Source: Sulfuritalea sp.
GTDB lineage: Bacteria > Pseudomonadota > Gammaproteobacteria > Burkholderiales > Rhodocyclaceae
Reading direction: 5' to 3'
NCBI GenBank assembly: GCA_022842325.1
Contig: JALHPU010000017.1
Coordinates: 24,558-88,557, forward strand
Length of the DNA: 64,000 nucleotides
Made by a program: the position numbers and the translations under genes. Under the pieces are notes generated by a model that was not told the DNA's origin, did not search any database, and saw nothing but the letters and a program-made list of their open reading frames with translations. The first letter of the stretch is position 1. The number at the start of each line of letters is the position of its first letter. Positions 12,841 through 20,323 of this stretch are shown here, in pieces.

Positions 12841-12943
12841 TCCACCTTACCCCCGCAGAAAACAAGAATCAGTACCCGGAATCAAGTGTAATCCGGAATA
12901 CCGCCTTCCCCCAGCCCGATATCCGATGTGCTTGCGATGCGTG

Positions 12944-12960
12944 GAGCGCTGTGGGCGCTC
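12944..12960 (-). terminator. Hairpin just downstream of tRNA-Leu
   Basis: GAGCGC/GCGCTC 6-bp stem with a 5-base loop begins directly after the encoded CCA end of the tRNA. It has no T-tract, so it may be a processing or weak termination hairpin. Confidence 0.4.
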
Positions 12961-13045
12961 TGGTGCCGGGGGGGGAAGTCGAATCCCCATGCCTTGCGGC
13001 GGCGGTGTTTGAGACCGCTACGTCTACCGATTCCGTCACCCCGGC
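12961..13045 (-). tRNA. tRNA-Leu (anticodon CAA)
   Basis: Read on the minus strand, the acceptor stem is GCCGGGG/CCCCGGC with discriminator A and an encoded CCA. The anticodon arm is GCGGT-CTCAAAC-ACCGC, giving anticodon CAA (reads UUG). A long class II variable arm and a T arm GGGGA-TTCGACT-TCCCC are present. The long variable arm and the total of 85 bases including CCA fit leucine. No other tRNA was found in the window. Confidence 0.93.
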
Positions 13046-13225
13046 CCGGGATGTCGCAGCGCTGAAGCTGAGGCTGCGCGAGGCGCGCATTATCCGACAA
13101 TCTTGCCCGATCGACAATGTACTGCAGGACATTGTGGGCTTGCCCCGTTTCCGACCTGCGCTGATGCGTTGCCTGAAGCGCGGCGCGGGCGTTTGCGAGG
13201 CATGACCCAGGCCATCCGATACGCC

Positions 13226-13231
13226 TATAAT
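13226..13231 (+). promoter_or_regulatory. TATAAT -10 element before kup
   Basis: A perfect TATAAT ends 6 bases before an in-frame ATG (13238) and 21 bases before the preferred kup start (13253). No convincing -35 box is seen at 17 bases. If used, the transcript would have a very short leader. Confidence 0.4.
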
Positions 13232-13252
13232 CCAGGCATGGTGCAGAGCAGC

Positions 13253-15133
13253 ATGAACCCGGACACAGCCAAACCCCGCCTCGCGGCCGTCTCGGTGGCT
13301 GCCATGGGCGTGGTCTATGGCGACATCGGCACCAGCCCGCTATACACCATGAAGGAAGTCTTCACTGGCCCGCATGCAGTAGCCGTCACCCCGGACAACC
13401 TGCTGGGAATCCTCTCGCTGATCTTCTGGGCGCTGACCATCACGGTATCGCTCAAATATGTGATGTTCATCACCCGTGCCGACAACCGCGGCGAGGGCGG
13501 CATCATGGCCCTGACCTCGCTCGCGCTGCGCACCCGCGGCAGCGGACCGCAGATGATGTGGCTGCTGTCCGGATTGGGCATCTTCGGCGCCGGGCTGTTC
13601 TATGGCGATGCCGTGATCACTCCGGCGATGTCGGTGCTCTCTGCCGTCGAGGGTCTCGAAGTCGCGACACCGATGTTCAAGCCCTATATCGTTCCCATCA
13701 CCATACTGGTCCTCTGCGGCTTGTTCCTGTTCCAACCGCGCGGCACGGCGAGCGTCGGCGCCCTGTTCGGACCGGTGATGCTGTTCTGGTTCGGCACGCT
13801 CGGCGTGCTGGGCATCTTGAACATCCTCAAACACCCCGCAGTAATTGCTGCAGTCAACCCGTGGTACGCGGTGCACTTCTTCCTCGAGAACCGCTCCCAC
13901 GCCTATCTCGCCCTGGGCGCGGTAGTGCTGGCGATCACCGGCGGCGAGGCGCTGTATGCCGACATGGGACATTTCGGCCGGCGATCGATCAAATGGGCAT
14001 GGCTGGGCTACGTGTTTCCCTGTCTTTATCTGAACTACCTCGGGCAGGGCGCTTTGATCCTGGACAACCCGGCCGCGGTGAAGAACCCCTTCTTCATGCT
14101 GGTGCCAGACGAACTGTTGTATCCGATGGTCGGCCTGGCCACCGCAGCGGCCGTCATAGCCTCGCAAGCGGTAATCTCGGGCGCGTTTTCGCTGACCAGC
14201 CAGGCCATGCAGCTTGGCTATTGCCCGCGGCTCCAGGTCAAGTTTACCTCGGAGCGCGAAATGGGACAGATCTATATTCCCAACATCAACTGGCTGCTGC
14301 TGTTGACCGTAATCATCTTGGTGCTCGGCTTCAAATCGTCCTCGAACCTGGCGTCGGCCTACGGCATCGCCGTGACCCTGACCATGATGATCGACACCCT
14401 GCTGGCGTTTGTCGTGGTGCGCGCGCTTTGGAACTGGAACTGGCTGCAGGCGGGGCTCTTCCTGGCACTGTTCATCGTGGTCGACTTCGCGTTCTTTTCC
14501 GCCAACCTGATCAAGGTAGTCGATGGCGGCTGGTTCCCGTTGGTGCTCGGTCTCGGCATTTTCACCCTGTTTGCCACCTGGAAGCGCGGACGCGCCCTGC
14601 TCTATGAACGACTGCAGCAGGATTCGATACCGCTTGACGCCTTCCTCTCCAGCCTTAAGTACGGAGGCCCGCATCGCGTCGCCGGCACCGGCATTTTCAT
14701 GACCACCCGCCCCGACGGCGTGCCGCGCGCAATGCTGCACAATATGCTGCACAACAAGGTGCTGCACGAGCGCGTCATTCTGCTCAACGTCAATATGCAG
14801 GACATTCCCCACGTCGACCAAACGGATCGCGTTCTGGTCGAAGAGCTCAGCGACGGCTTCTATCGCATCATCCTGAACTATGGCTTCAAGGACGATCCCA
14901 ACGTCCCCCTGGCGCTTGAATTATGCGGTGAGCATGGAATGGCACCGGTTGAGATGATGGAGACATCCTTCTTTCTCGGCCGCGAAACCATCGTCCCCAA
15001 CCGCGTGCCAAGCATGACGCTGTGGCGGCAGGTTCTGTTCATGTGGATGTTCCGCAACGCCGGAACGGCGACCGACTTCTTCAAGCTGCCGACCAATCGG
15101 GTGGTGGAACTCGGGACACAGGTCGAACTCTGA
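13253..15133 (+). CDS. kup: Kup-type potassium uptake permease
   Basis: 626 residues, close to E. coli Kup. The N-terminus carries the family signature MGVVYGDIGTSPLYT, followed by about twelve membrane spans and a cytoplasmic C-terminal domain (about residues 480-626). Kup imports potassium driven by the proton gradient. I chose ATG 13253 (MNPDTAKPRL), which puts the signature at the usual distance; ATG 13238 would add five residues, and the open frame extends further to 13103 but overlaps the spacer near the tRNA. The gene stands alone between tRNA-Leu and the sox genes. Confidence 0.95.
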   Translation: MNPDTAKPRLAAVSVAAMGVVYGDIGTSPLYTMKEVFTGPHAVAVTPDNLLGILSLIFWALTITVSLKYVMFITRADNRGEGGIMALTSLALRTRGSGPQMMWLLSGLGIFGAGLFYGDAVITPAMSVLSAVEGLEVATPMFKPYIVPITILVLCGLFLFQPRGTASVGALFGPVMLFWFGTLGVLGILNILKHPAVIAAVNPWYAVHFFLENRSHAYLALGAVVLAITGGEALYADMGHFGRRSIKWAWLGYVFPCLYLNYLGQGALILDNPAAVKNPFFMLVPDELLYPMVGLATAAAVIASQAVISGAFSLTSQAMQLGYCPRLQVKFTSEREMGQIYIPNINWLLLLTVIILVLGFKSSSNLASAYGIAVTLTMMIDTLLAFVVVRALWNWNWLQAGLFLALFIVVDFAFFSANLIKVVDGGWFPLVLGLGIFTLFATWKRGRALLYERLQQDSIPLDAFLSSLKYGGPHRVAGTGIFMTTRPDGVPRAMLHNMLHNKVLHERVILLNVNMQDIPHVDQTDRVLVEELSDGFYRIILNYGFKDDPNVPLALELCGEHGMAPVEMMETSFFLGRETIVPNRVPSMTLWRQVLFMWMFRNAGTATDFFKLPTNRVVELGTQVEL

Positions 15134-15375
15134 CAACGCCAGCGCTTGATGCATTGCAGCAGACAAGCAGACGGATATCCGAGCCGGTTTATTCCATTAG
15201 TTTACGCGATTGCCCGAACAACTATTTTCCATTTACCTTGCGGAATTAGTGTGCAAGACTACGACGCTCATTAAACCGCTCGCCATACACCAAGGCTCTC
15301 TATTCCCTATTTATTTAGTGATAGGCTTGCCAAGGAAGCAGATAAACATTTGATGTTACGGAGGAGATCAAAGCA
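15134..15375 (+). promoter_or_regulatory. Upstream region of the sox operon
   Basis: This 242-base spacer is clearly AT-richer than its surroundings. It contains an inverted repeat CCTAT-N10-ATAGG (15306-15325) that could be an operator, and a strong GGAGGAG ribosome-binding site just before the soxY start. No perfect -35/-10 pair stands out. No gene is seen. Confidence 0.4.
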
Positions 15376-15852
15376 ATGGAAATGAACGTCACACGGAGGA
15401 CCGTGCTTCGCGGCGCAGGAAGCCTGGGAGCGCTTTCTGCACTGGTCATGGCCGGCGTACTCAAGCCAACCGCGGCTTATGCTGCGGAATGGAACAAGGC
15501 CGCCTTCGAAGCCAAGGACACGGCCGGTGCGCTCAAGGGTATCGGTGCCGGAGCAACCGCCGACAGCAAGGACCTGATACTCAAGGTGCCGGACATCGCC
15601 GAGAATGGCGCCGTGGTGCCGGTGGATGTGGTCAGCAATATTCCGAAAACCACTTCGATTGCGATCCTGGTCGAGAAGAATCCGCAACCGCTTTGCGCCC
15701 AGTTCGAGTTTTCCAACGGCGCATTGGCCGAAGCTTCAGCGCGCCTGAAGATGGGCCAGACCTCCCTGGTCAAGGCGATAGCCAAGGCCGACGGCAAGTT
15801 CTATACGGCTCAAAAGGAAGTCAAGGTCACCGTCGGCGGCTGCGGCGGCTGA
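15376..15852 (+). CDS. soxY: SoxY, sulfur-carrier subunit of the Sox system
   Basis: 158 residues. A twin-arginine signal (TRRTVLRGAG then a hydrophobic stretch to about residue 36) sends the folded SoxYZ pair to the periplasm. The C-terminus ends in the diagnostic GGCGG swinging arm, whose cysteine carries the sulfur intermediates. It is the first gene of soxYZAX, with a GGAGGAG ribosome-binding site. Thiosulfate is loaded by SoxAX and cleaved by SoxB while bound to this cysteine. Confidence 0.97.
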   Translation: MEMNVTRRTVLRGAGSLGALSALVMAGVLKPTAAYAAEWNKAAFEAKDTAGALKGIGAGATADSKDLILKVPDIAENGAVVPVDVVSNIPKTTSIAILVEKNPQPLCAQFEFSNGALAEASARLKMGQTSLVKAIAKADGKFYTAQKEVKVTVGGCGG

Positions 15853-15880
15853 GCAAACTCAAGGGATAAAGGAAGACACC

Positions 15881-16192
15881 ATGGCAGATCCGATGAAAAT
15901 TCGCGCCCAATTGAAGGGCGATGTCGCAGAAGTTCGCATTCTGATGGGCCACGCAATGGAAACCGGCCAGCGCAAGGACGCTGCCGGCGCCACCGTTCCG
16001 CCTCATTTCATCCAGTCGATGACGGTCGATGTAGGCGGCAAACGCGTCGTCGACGGACAGATCGGCACCTCGGTGTCGCGCAACCCGGTCTTTGGCTTCA
16101 AGGTCAAGGGTGCAAAGGTTGGTGACAAGGTTGTCGTCAACTGGGTGGATAACAAGGGTGACAAGAGAAGCGACGAAGCCGCCGTAGCCTGA
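15881..16192 (+). CDS. soxZ: SoxZ, SoxY partner subunit
   Basis: 103 residues with no signal peptide, as expected because SoxZ is co-exported with SoxY by the Tat signal of its partner. The conserved segments MKIRAQLKGDVAEVRILM, PPHFIQSM and ISRNP-like VSRNPVFGF mark the immunoglobulin-like SoxZ fold. It lies 28 bases after soxY, and a GC hairpin separates it from soxA. Confidence 0.96.
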   Translation: MADPMKIRAQLKGDVAEVRILMGHAMETGQRKDAAGATVPPHFIQSMTVDVGGKRVVDGQIGTSVSRNPVFGFKVKGAKVGDKVVVNWVDNKGDKRSDEAAVA

Positions 16193-16217
16193 TAGCTTGA
16201 TCTGCCAATAAAAACCC

Positions 16218-16236
16218 GGGCGGGACGCACCCGCCC
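16218..16236 (+). promoter_or_regulatory. Intercistronic hairpin between soxZ and soxA
   Basis: Perfect GGGCGGG/CCCGCCC stem with loop ACGCA. It has no T-tract, so it is more likely to stabilise the soxYZ part of the message or attenuate soxAX than to terminate transcription. Confidence 0.5.
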
Positions 16237-16258
16237 CATTCCTTGACTGGAGGAGACC

Positions 16259-17116
16259 ATGAAGCAGAACATCATTGGCGCGCTTTGCGCCATGGCGTTG
16301 ATGGGGAGCGCCTTTGCCCAGGCTCCCAAGAAGCCGGCGGTCAAACCCGCCGCGAAAGCCGCCGCCGAAGTAAAAGATGCCGCAACCCTGGAGTTCGAGA
16401 AATTTCGCGCCGAAATGGAAGACAGCAACCCGGCCGAACTCTTCGAAATGAAGGGTCAGGAGCAGTGGAAGAGCAAGCGCGGCCCGAAGAATGTTTCGCT
16501 GGCTGAAAGCTGCGATCTCGGCCAGGGCATCGGCAAGGTCGACGGCGCCTATGTGAAGATGCCGCGTTACTTCGCTGACGCCGACGCCGTAATGGACGCC
16601 GAACGGCGCATCGTCTGGTGCATGGTCGAGAAGCAGGGTTACAAGTTCGACGAGATTGCAGCCAAGCCCTTCGCCAATGCCAATTTCACGCCCGACATCA
16701 CCAATCTGGTCACCTATGTCGCCGGACATTCGCGCAACATGAAGGTCGCCGTGCCGCTCAAGGACCCCAAGGTGCAGGAAGCCTACCGGATCGGCAAGGA
16801 GATCGCCGCCTACCGTGCCGGCCCCTACGATTTCTCCTGTAATACCTGCCATGGATCGGATGGCAAGCGCATCCGCATGCAGAACCTGCCCAATCTCAGT
16901 ACACCTGCCGGTGCAATGAAGGGCGTGCAGGGCTGGCCCGGCTATCGCATGACCGGCGGCGTGATGCTGACCCACCAGTGGCGCATGGGCGACTGCTTCC
17001 GCCAGCAGCGTTTTCCGCAGCCAAAATACGCTTCGGATGCAATCACAAACCTGCTGACTTACATGATCGGCAACGCCAACGGCCAGGTCTACAAAGGCCC
17101 GGGCATCAAGCGCTAA
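16259..17116 (+). CDS. soxA: SoxA, c-type cytochrome of the SoxAX thiosulfate-loading enzyme (single-heme type)
   Basis: 285 residues with a signal peptide ending near residue 21 (SAFAQ). SoxAX oxidatively joins thiosulfate to the SoxY cysteine in the periplasm. Only one heme motif is present, CNTCH at residues 194-198; the first heme site of diheme SoxA is absent, leaving Cys85 and Cys121, which could form a disulfide as in monoheme SoxA proteins. Cys246 in MGDCFRQQRFP is the conserved heme-ligand/active-site cysteine. soxX follows after 13 bases. Confidence 0.95.
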   Translation: MKQNIIGALCAMALMGSAFAQAPKKPAVKPAAKAAAEVKDAATLEFEKFRAEMEDSNPAELFEMKGQEQWKSKRGPKNVSLAESCDLGQGIGKVDGAYVKMPRYFADADAVMDAERRIVWCMVEKQGYKFDEIAAKPFANANFTPDITNLVTYVAGHSRNMKVAVPLKDPKVQEAYRIGKEIAAYRAGPYDFSCNTCHGSDGKRIRMQNLPNLSTPAGAMKGVQGWPGYRMTGGVMLTHQWRMGDCFRQQRFPQPKYASDAITNLLTYMIGNANGQVYKGPGIKR

Positions 17117-17129
17117 CAGGGAGACAGAC

Positions 17130-17747
17130 ATGACCAAGACCATTTTTCTGGCCGCTGCCGTGGCCCTACCTCTCCTCACTGCCGCTGTGCCCGCCGCAGC
17201 CGATGCCGACTATCGCGCCAAAGCCATCACCGTGCTGAAGAAGGACTTTCAGCCAAGGGGCCAGGCGTCGCTCGACCGGCTGGCGGAAGACGGCCTGCAA
17301 ACCATCTGCAATCGCACCGAAAACAAGCCGCCCGAATATATCGCCAAACGGCTCGAAGCCGACCAGCTGGCCAATGTCAAGTATCCAGCCGACGGCAAAC
17401 TGCTCGGCGACTGGAAGTCGGGCGAAAAGCTGGCCCAGAGCGGCCGCGGCTTTACCTGGAGCGACAACCCCGGCCTGCCGGTGGGCGGCAACTGCTACAA
17501 CTGCCACCAGATCGCCCCGAAGGAAACCTCTTTCGGCACCATCGGGCCGAGCCTCTACCAGTTCGGCAAGCTGCGCGGCAACACGCCGGAGATCCAGAAG
17601 TACGCGTATTCGAAGATCTACAACGCCAAGGCGCACAACCTGTGTTCGGAAATGCCACGCTTCGGTCATGTCGGAGCGCTGAAAGAACAGCAGATCAAGG
17701 ATCTGGTGGCCCTGCTGCTCGATCCCGAGTCGCCGGTCAACAAATAA
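17130..17747 (+). CDS. soxX: SoxX, c-type cytochrome subunit of SoxAX
   Basis: 205 residues: signal peptide (about 25 residues, ending PAAADA), an N-terminal extension, then a single class I cytochrome c domain with heme site CYNCH (residues 122-126) and likely methionine ligand Met175 in CSEMPRFGHVG. It takes electrons released when SoxA couples thiosulfate to SoxY and passes them to a small cytochrome. It is the last gene before a clear terminator, so soxYZAX forms one transcript. Confidence 0.95.
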   Translation: MTKTIFLAAAVALPLLTAAVPAAADADYRAKAITVLKKDFQPRGQASLDRLAEDGLQTICNRTENKPPEYIAKRLEADQLANVKYPADGKLLGDWKSGEKLAQSGRGFTWSDNPGLPVGGNCYNCHQIAPKETSFGTIGPSLYQFGKLRGNTPEIQKYAYSKIYNAKAHNLCSEMPRFGHVGALKEQQIKDLVALLLDPESPVNK

Positions 17748-17765
17748 GGCTAGTGCAGGTACCCA

Positions 17766-17792
17766 GGGCCTGACTGCGGTCAGGCCCTTTTT
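17766..17792 (+). terminator. Rho-independent terminator after soxX
   Basis: GGGCCTGAC (17766-17774), loop TGCG, GTCAGGCCC (17779-17787), then TTTTT. It ends the soxYZAX transcript ahead of soxB. Confidence 0.92.
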
Positions 17793-17880
17793 ATGTCTCC
17801 GCTGAAAGCGGGGGCGGTATTCCCTCGGGGATTATGTCCCCGCTCCAAGCGAAAACGACATCCCTTGGCGGGATATGCTG
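17793..17880. repeat. Repetitive, palindrome-rich spacer before soxB
   Basis: Two related blocks occur in this spacer: ATGTCTCCGCT-N3-AGCG and ATGTCCCCGCT-N3-AGCG, with CCCTCGGGG between them and CCCTTGGCGGG after. It looks like a small REP-type element rather than coding DNA. Any soxB promoter must lie in or beside it. Confidence 0.45.
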
Positions 17881-17896
17881 AACAAGAGGTGACACC

Positions 17897-19621
17897 ATGT
17901 CCTCAATGAATCGCCGTGAATTTCTGCAAATCCTCGCCGCCGCCTCCGTGGCCGGCGCCGCCCTGGAGTCCCGCCCGCTGCTGGCGGCCGGCAATGCCGA
18001 CGCGCTCTACGACGTGCAGAAATTCGGCAACGTGCATTTCCTGCACTTCACCGATTGCCACGCGCAACTGATGCCGATCTGGTTTCGCGAGCCGAGCGTC
18101 AACCTCGGCATCGGCGCCGCGCTGGGCAAGGCGCCGCACCTGGTCGGCGAGCATTTGCTGAAGGCCTACGGCATCAAGCCCGGCAGCCGCGAGGCGCACG
18201 CCTTCACCTATCTCGATTTCGCCCAGGCGGCAAGAACCTACGGCAAGATCGGCGGCTTCGCTCACCTCGCAACGCTGGTCAAGCGCCTGCGCGCCGAGCG
18301 TCCTGGCGCCCTGCTGCTGGATGGCGGCGATACCTGGCAGGGCTCGGCCACGGCCTTGTGGAGCAATGGCCAGGACATGGTCGATGCCTGCAAGCTGCTC
18401 GGCGTGAACATCATGGCCGGCCACTGGGAATTCACGCTGGGCGACAAGCGCGTGCTGGAAATCGTCGAGACGGATTTCAAGGGAAAAATCGATTTCCTCG
18501 CGCAGAACATCAAGACCAGCGATTTCGGCGACAAGGTCTTCGAACCCTACAGCCTGCGCGAGATGAACGGGGTCAAGCTTGCCGTAATCGGCCAGGCCTT
18601 CCCCTACACGCCGATCGCCAACCCGCGCTGGATGGTGCCGGATTGGACCTTCGGCATCCAGGACGACAACATGCAGAAGACCGTCGACGAGGCCCGCGCC
18701 AAGGGCGCGCAGGTCGTCGTCCTGCTCTCGCACAACGGCATGGACGTCGACCTCAAGATGGCCACCCGCGTCACCGGCATTGACGCGATACTCGGCGGCC
18801 ATACCCACGATGGCGTACCGCAGCCAGTGATAGTGAAGAATGCCGGTGGCCAGACCCTGGTGACCAACGCCGGATCGAACGGCAAGTTCCTCGGCGTACT
18901 GGATTTCGACGTGCGTGGCGGCAAGATCCAGGACTTCCGCTACAAACTGCTGCCGGTTTTTTCCAATCTGCTGCCAGCCGACGCCGAAATGGCGGCGCAT
19001 ATCGACAAGGTACGCGCACCGCACAAGTCCAAGCTCGAAGAAAAGCTGGCGGTCTCGGAAGGCCTGCTCTACCGGCGCGGCAACTTCAACGGCAGCTGGG
19101 ACCAGTTGATACTCGACGCCATCATGGAAGTACAGGGCGCCGACATCGGCTTCTCGCCGGGCTTCCGCTGGGGCACCACGATCCTGCCCGGCCAGGCAAT
19201 CACTTTCGAACACCTGATGGACCAGACCGCGATCACCTACCCGAACGCGACGCTGACCGAGATGAGCGGCGAGCAGATCAAGACCATCCTTGAAGACGTC
19301 GGCGACAACCTGTTCAATCCCGACCCCTACTACCAGCAGGGCGGCGACATGGTTCGTGTCGGCGGCCTGCAATACACCTGCGCGCCGAACGCGAAGATGG
19401 GCAGCCGCATCACCGACATGCGCCTCAAGGACAAACCCGTCGAAGCCGACAAGAAATACAAGGTGGCCGGCTGGGCGCCCGTGGCTGAAGGCGCCAAGGG
19501 CGAGCCGGTATGGGACGTCGTCGCACGCTATCTGCGCGACAGGAAGACCATCGCCCCGCGCCGGCTCAACCAGCCGAAACTATTGGGCATGAAGGGCAAT
19601 CCGGGTCACGCCGGCGCATAG
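17897..19621 (+). CDS. soxB: SoxB, sulfate thiol esterase
   Basis: 574 residues with a Tat signal (NRREFLQILAAASVAG). SoxB is a di-manganese hydrolase of the 5'-nucleotidase superfamily that releases sulfate from SoxY-bound intermediates in the periplasm. Metal-site motifs are HFTDCHAQ, DGGDTW, AGHWEFT, LLSHNGMD and GGHTHDG in the expected order. A terminator lies upstream, so soxB probably has its own transcription. No soxCD follows; instead a DsrE-like lipoprotein gene is convergent. Absence of SoxCD here is typical of bacteria that pass the sulfane sulfur on to storage or a cytoplasmic pathway. Confidence 0.97.
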   Translation: MSSMNRREFLQILAAASVAGAALESRPLLAAGNADALYDVQKFGNVHFLHFTDCHAQLMPIWFREPSVNLGIGAALGKAPHLVGEHLLKAYGIKPGSREAHAFTYLDFAQAARTYGKIGGFAHLATLVKRLRAERPGALLLDGGDTWQGSATALWSNGQDMVDACKLLGVNIMAGHWEFTLGDKRVLEIVETDFKGKIDFLAQNIKTSDFGDKVFEPYSLREMNGVKLAVIGQAFPYTPIANPRWMVPDWTFGIQDDNMQKTVDEARAKGAQVVVLLSHNGMDVDLKMATRVTGIDAILGGHTHDGVPQPVIVKNAGGQTLVTNAGSNGKFLGVLDFDVRGGKIQDFRYKLLPVFSNLLPADAEMAAHIDKVRAPHKSKLEEKLAVSEGLLYRRGNFNGSWDQLILDAIMEVQGADIGFSPGFRWGTTILPGQAITFEHLMDQTAITYPNATLTEMSGEQIKTILEDVGDNLFNPDPYYQQGGDMVRVGGLQYTCAPNAKMGSRITDMRLKDKPVEADKKYKVAGWAPVAEGAKGEPVWDVVARYLRDRKTIAPRRLNQPKLLGMKGNPGHAGA

Positions 19622-19631
19622 CAGGAGGCTG

Positions 19632-19647
19632 GCCCGCCGCAGCGGGC
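19632..19647. terminator. Hairpin between convergent soxB and the DsrE-like gene
   Basis: GCCCGC-CGCA-GCGGGC perfect stem in the 36-base gap between two convergent stop codons. T-tracts are absent on both sides, so its efficiency is uncertain. Confidence 0.45.
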
Positions 19648-19657
19648 GCAGCTTCGC

Positions 19658-20101
19658 TCAGGGCTTGATGTAGGCGTAACCGCCGCGCGCCTGCAGTTTG
19701 GCGATTTCGGCGACGCCCGAGGGCACGAACACCGATTCGGGGATGAACTGCTTGCGATCCAGCTTGCGGTTCCTCAGGGTGATCTCGCAGACGTCGAAGC
19801 TCACGCCCTGTTGGGCGAGCGTCTCGACCTGGACGTTGTACGGGTTGCCGTTCTTGTCCTTGGCGCCTTCCATCAGGAAATCCACACCGAGGGCATGCGT
19901 GACGACCACGATCTGCGCCTGCGGATTGACTTCGAGATGATTGCCGATGTTGCGCAGGGCGGCCGTGGCATTCGCCGAATCGTTCACGTGATAAACCACC
20001 TTGTCGGGATGACCGCTCGCGGCCAGGTTCGTCGCGCATCCGCCTAAAAGCAGGGAAGCTGCCGCCAGTACAGTTGCCAAGACGCTTGTCATTCTGTTCA
20101 T
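19658..20101 (-). CDS. DsrE-like lipoprotein beside the sox genes
   Basis: 147 residues starting MNRMTSVLATVL, with an AGGAGGAGA-type ribosome-binding site. The lipobox LLGGC puts the lipidated cysteine at residue 22, so the protein should be anchored to a membrane facing the periplasm. The mature part looks like a DsrE/DsrF-fold domain: a VVYHVND start, an IVVVTHALGVDFLM strand, a GVSFDVCEITLR segment with its single internal cysteine, and a C-terminal GGYAYIKP. Family members in the cytoplasm move sulfur on a cysteine. A periplasmic role in handling sulfur released from SoxYZ is inference from position. Confidence 0.75.
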   Translation of the reverse strand: MNRMTSVLATVLAAASLLLGGCATNLAASGHPDKVVYHVNDSANATAALRNIGNHLEVNPQAQIVVVTHALGVDFLMEGAKDKNGNPYNVQVETLAQQGVSFDVCEITLRNRKLDRKQFIPESVFVPSGVAEIAKLQARGGYAYIKP

Positions 20102-20323
20102 GTCTTCTCCTCCGTAGATAATAGTTTTGTGCACACCGAAATATTTGACGCCTGAATAAATTTACTCTCCTTGCCGGCTTCCCACAACCCTGATTGGAAC
20201 ATCGCTATTGACGCAGGGCATGATCTTGCGGGCGATCCCTGGACAAGGCCCGCATGGCAAGCGGTAACATTTCCTTGCACAGGCTTTTCTCGAAGCTCTG
20301 GCGACGTCGGCTAGAATCGCCGG

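Noticed and set aside
17903..19372. Long minus-strand open frame opposite soxB
   Set aside because: It is the mirror of soxB, lacks any family motif, and is explained by high G+C keeping stops rare. SoxB motifs and signal are convincing on the plus strand.
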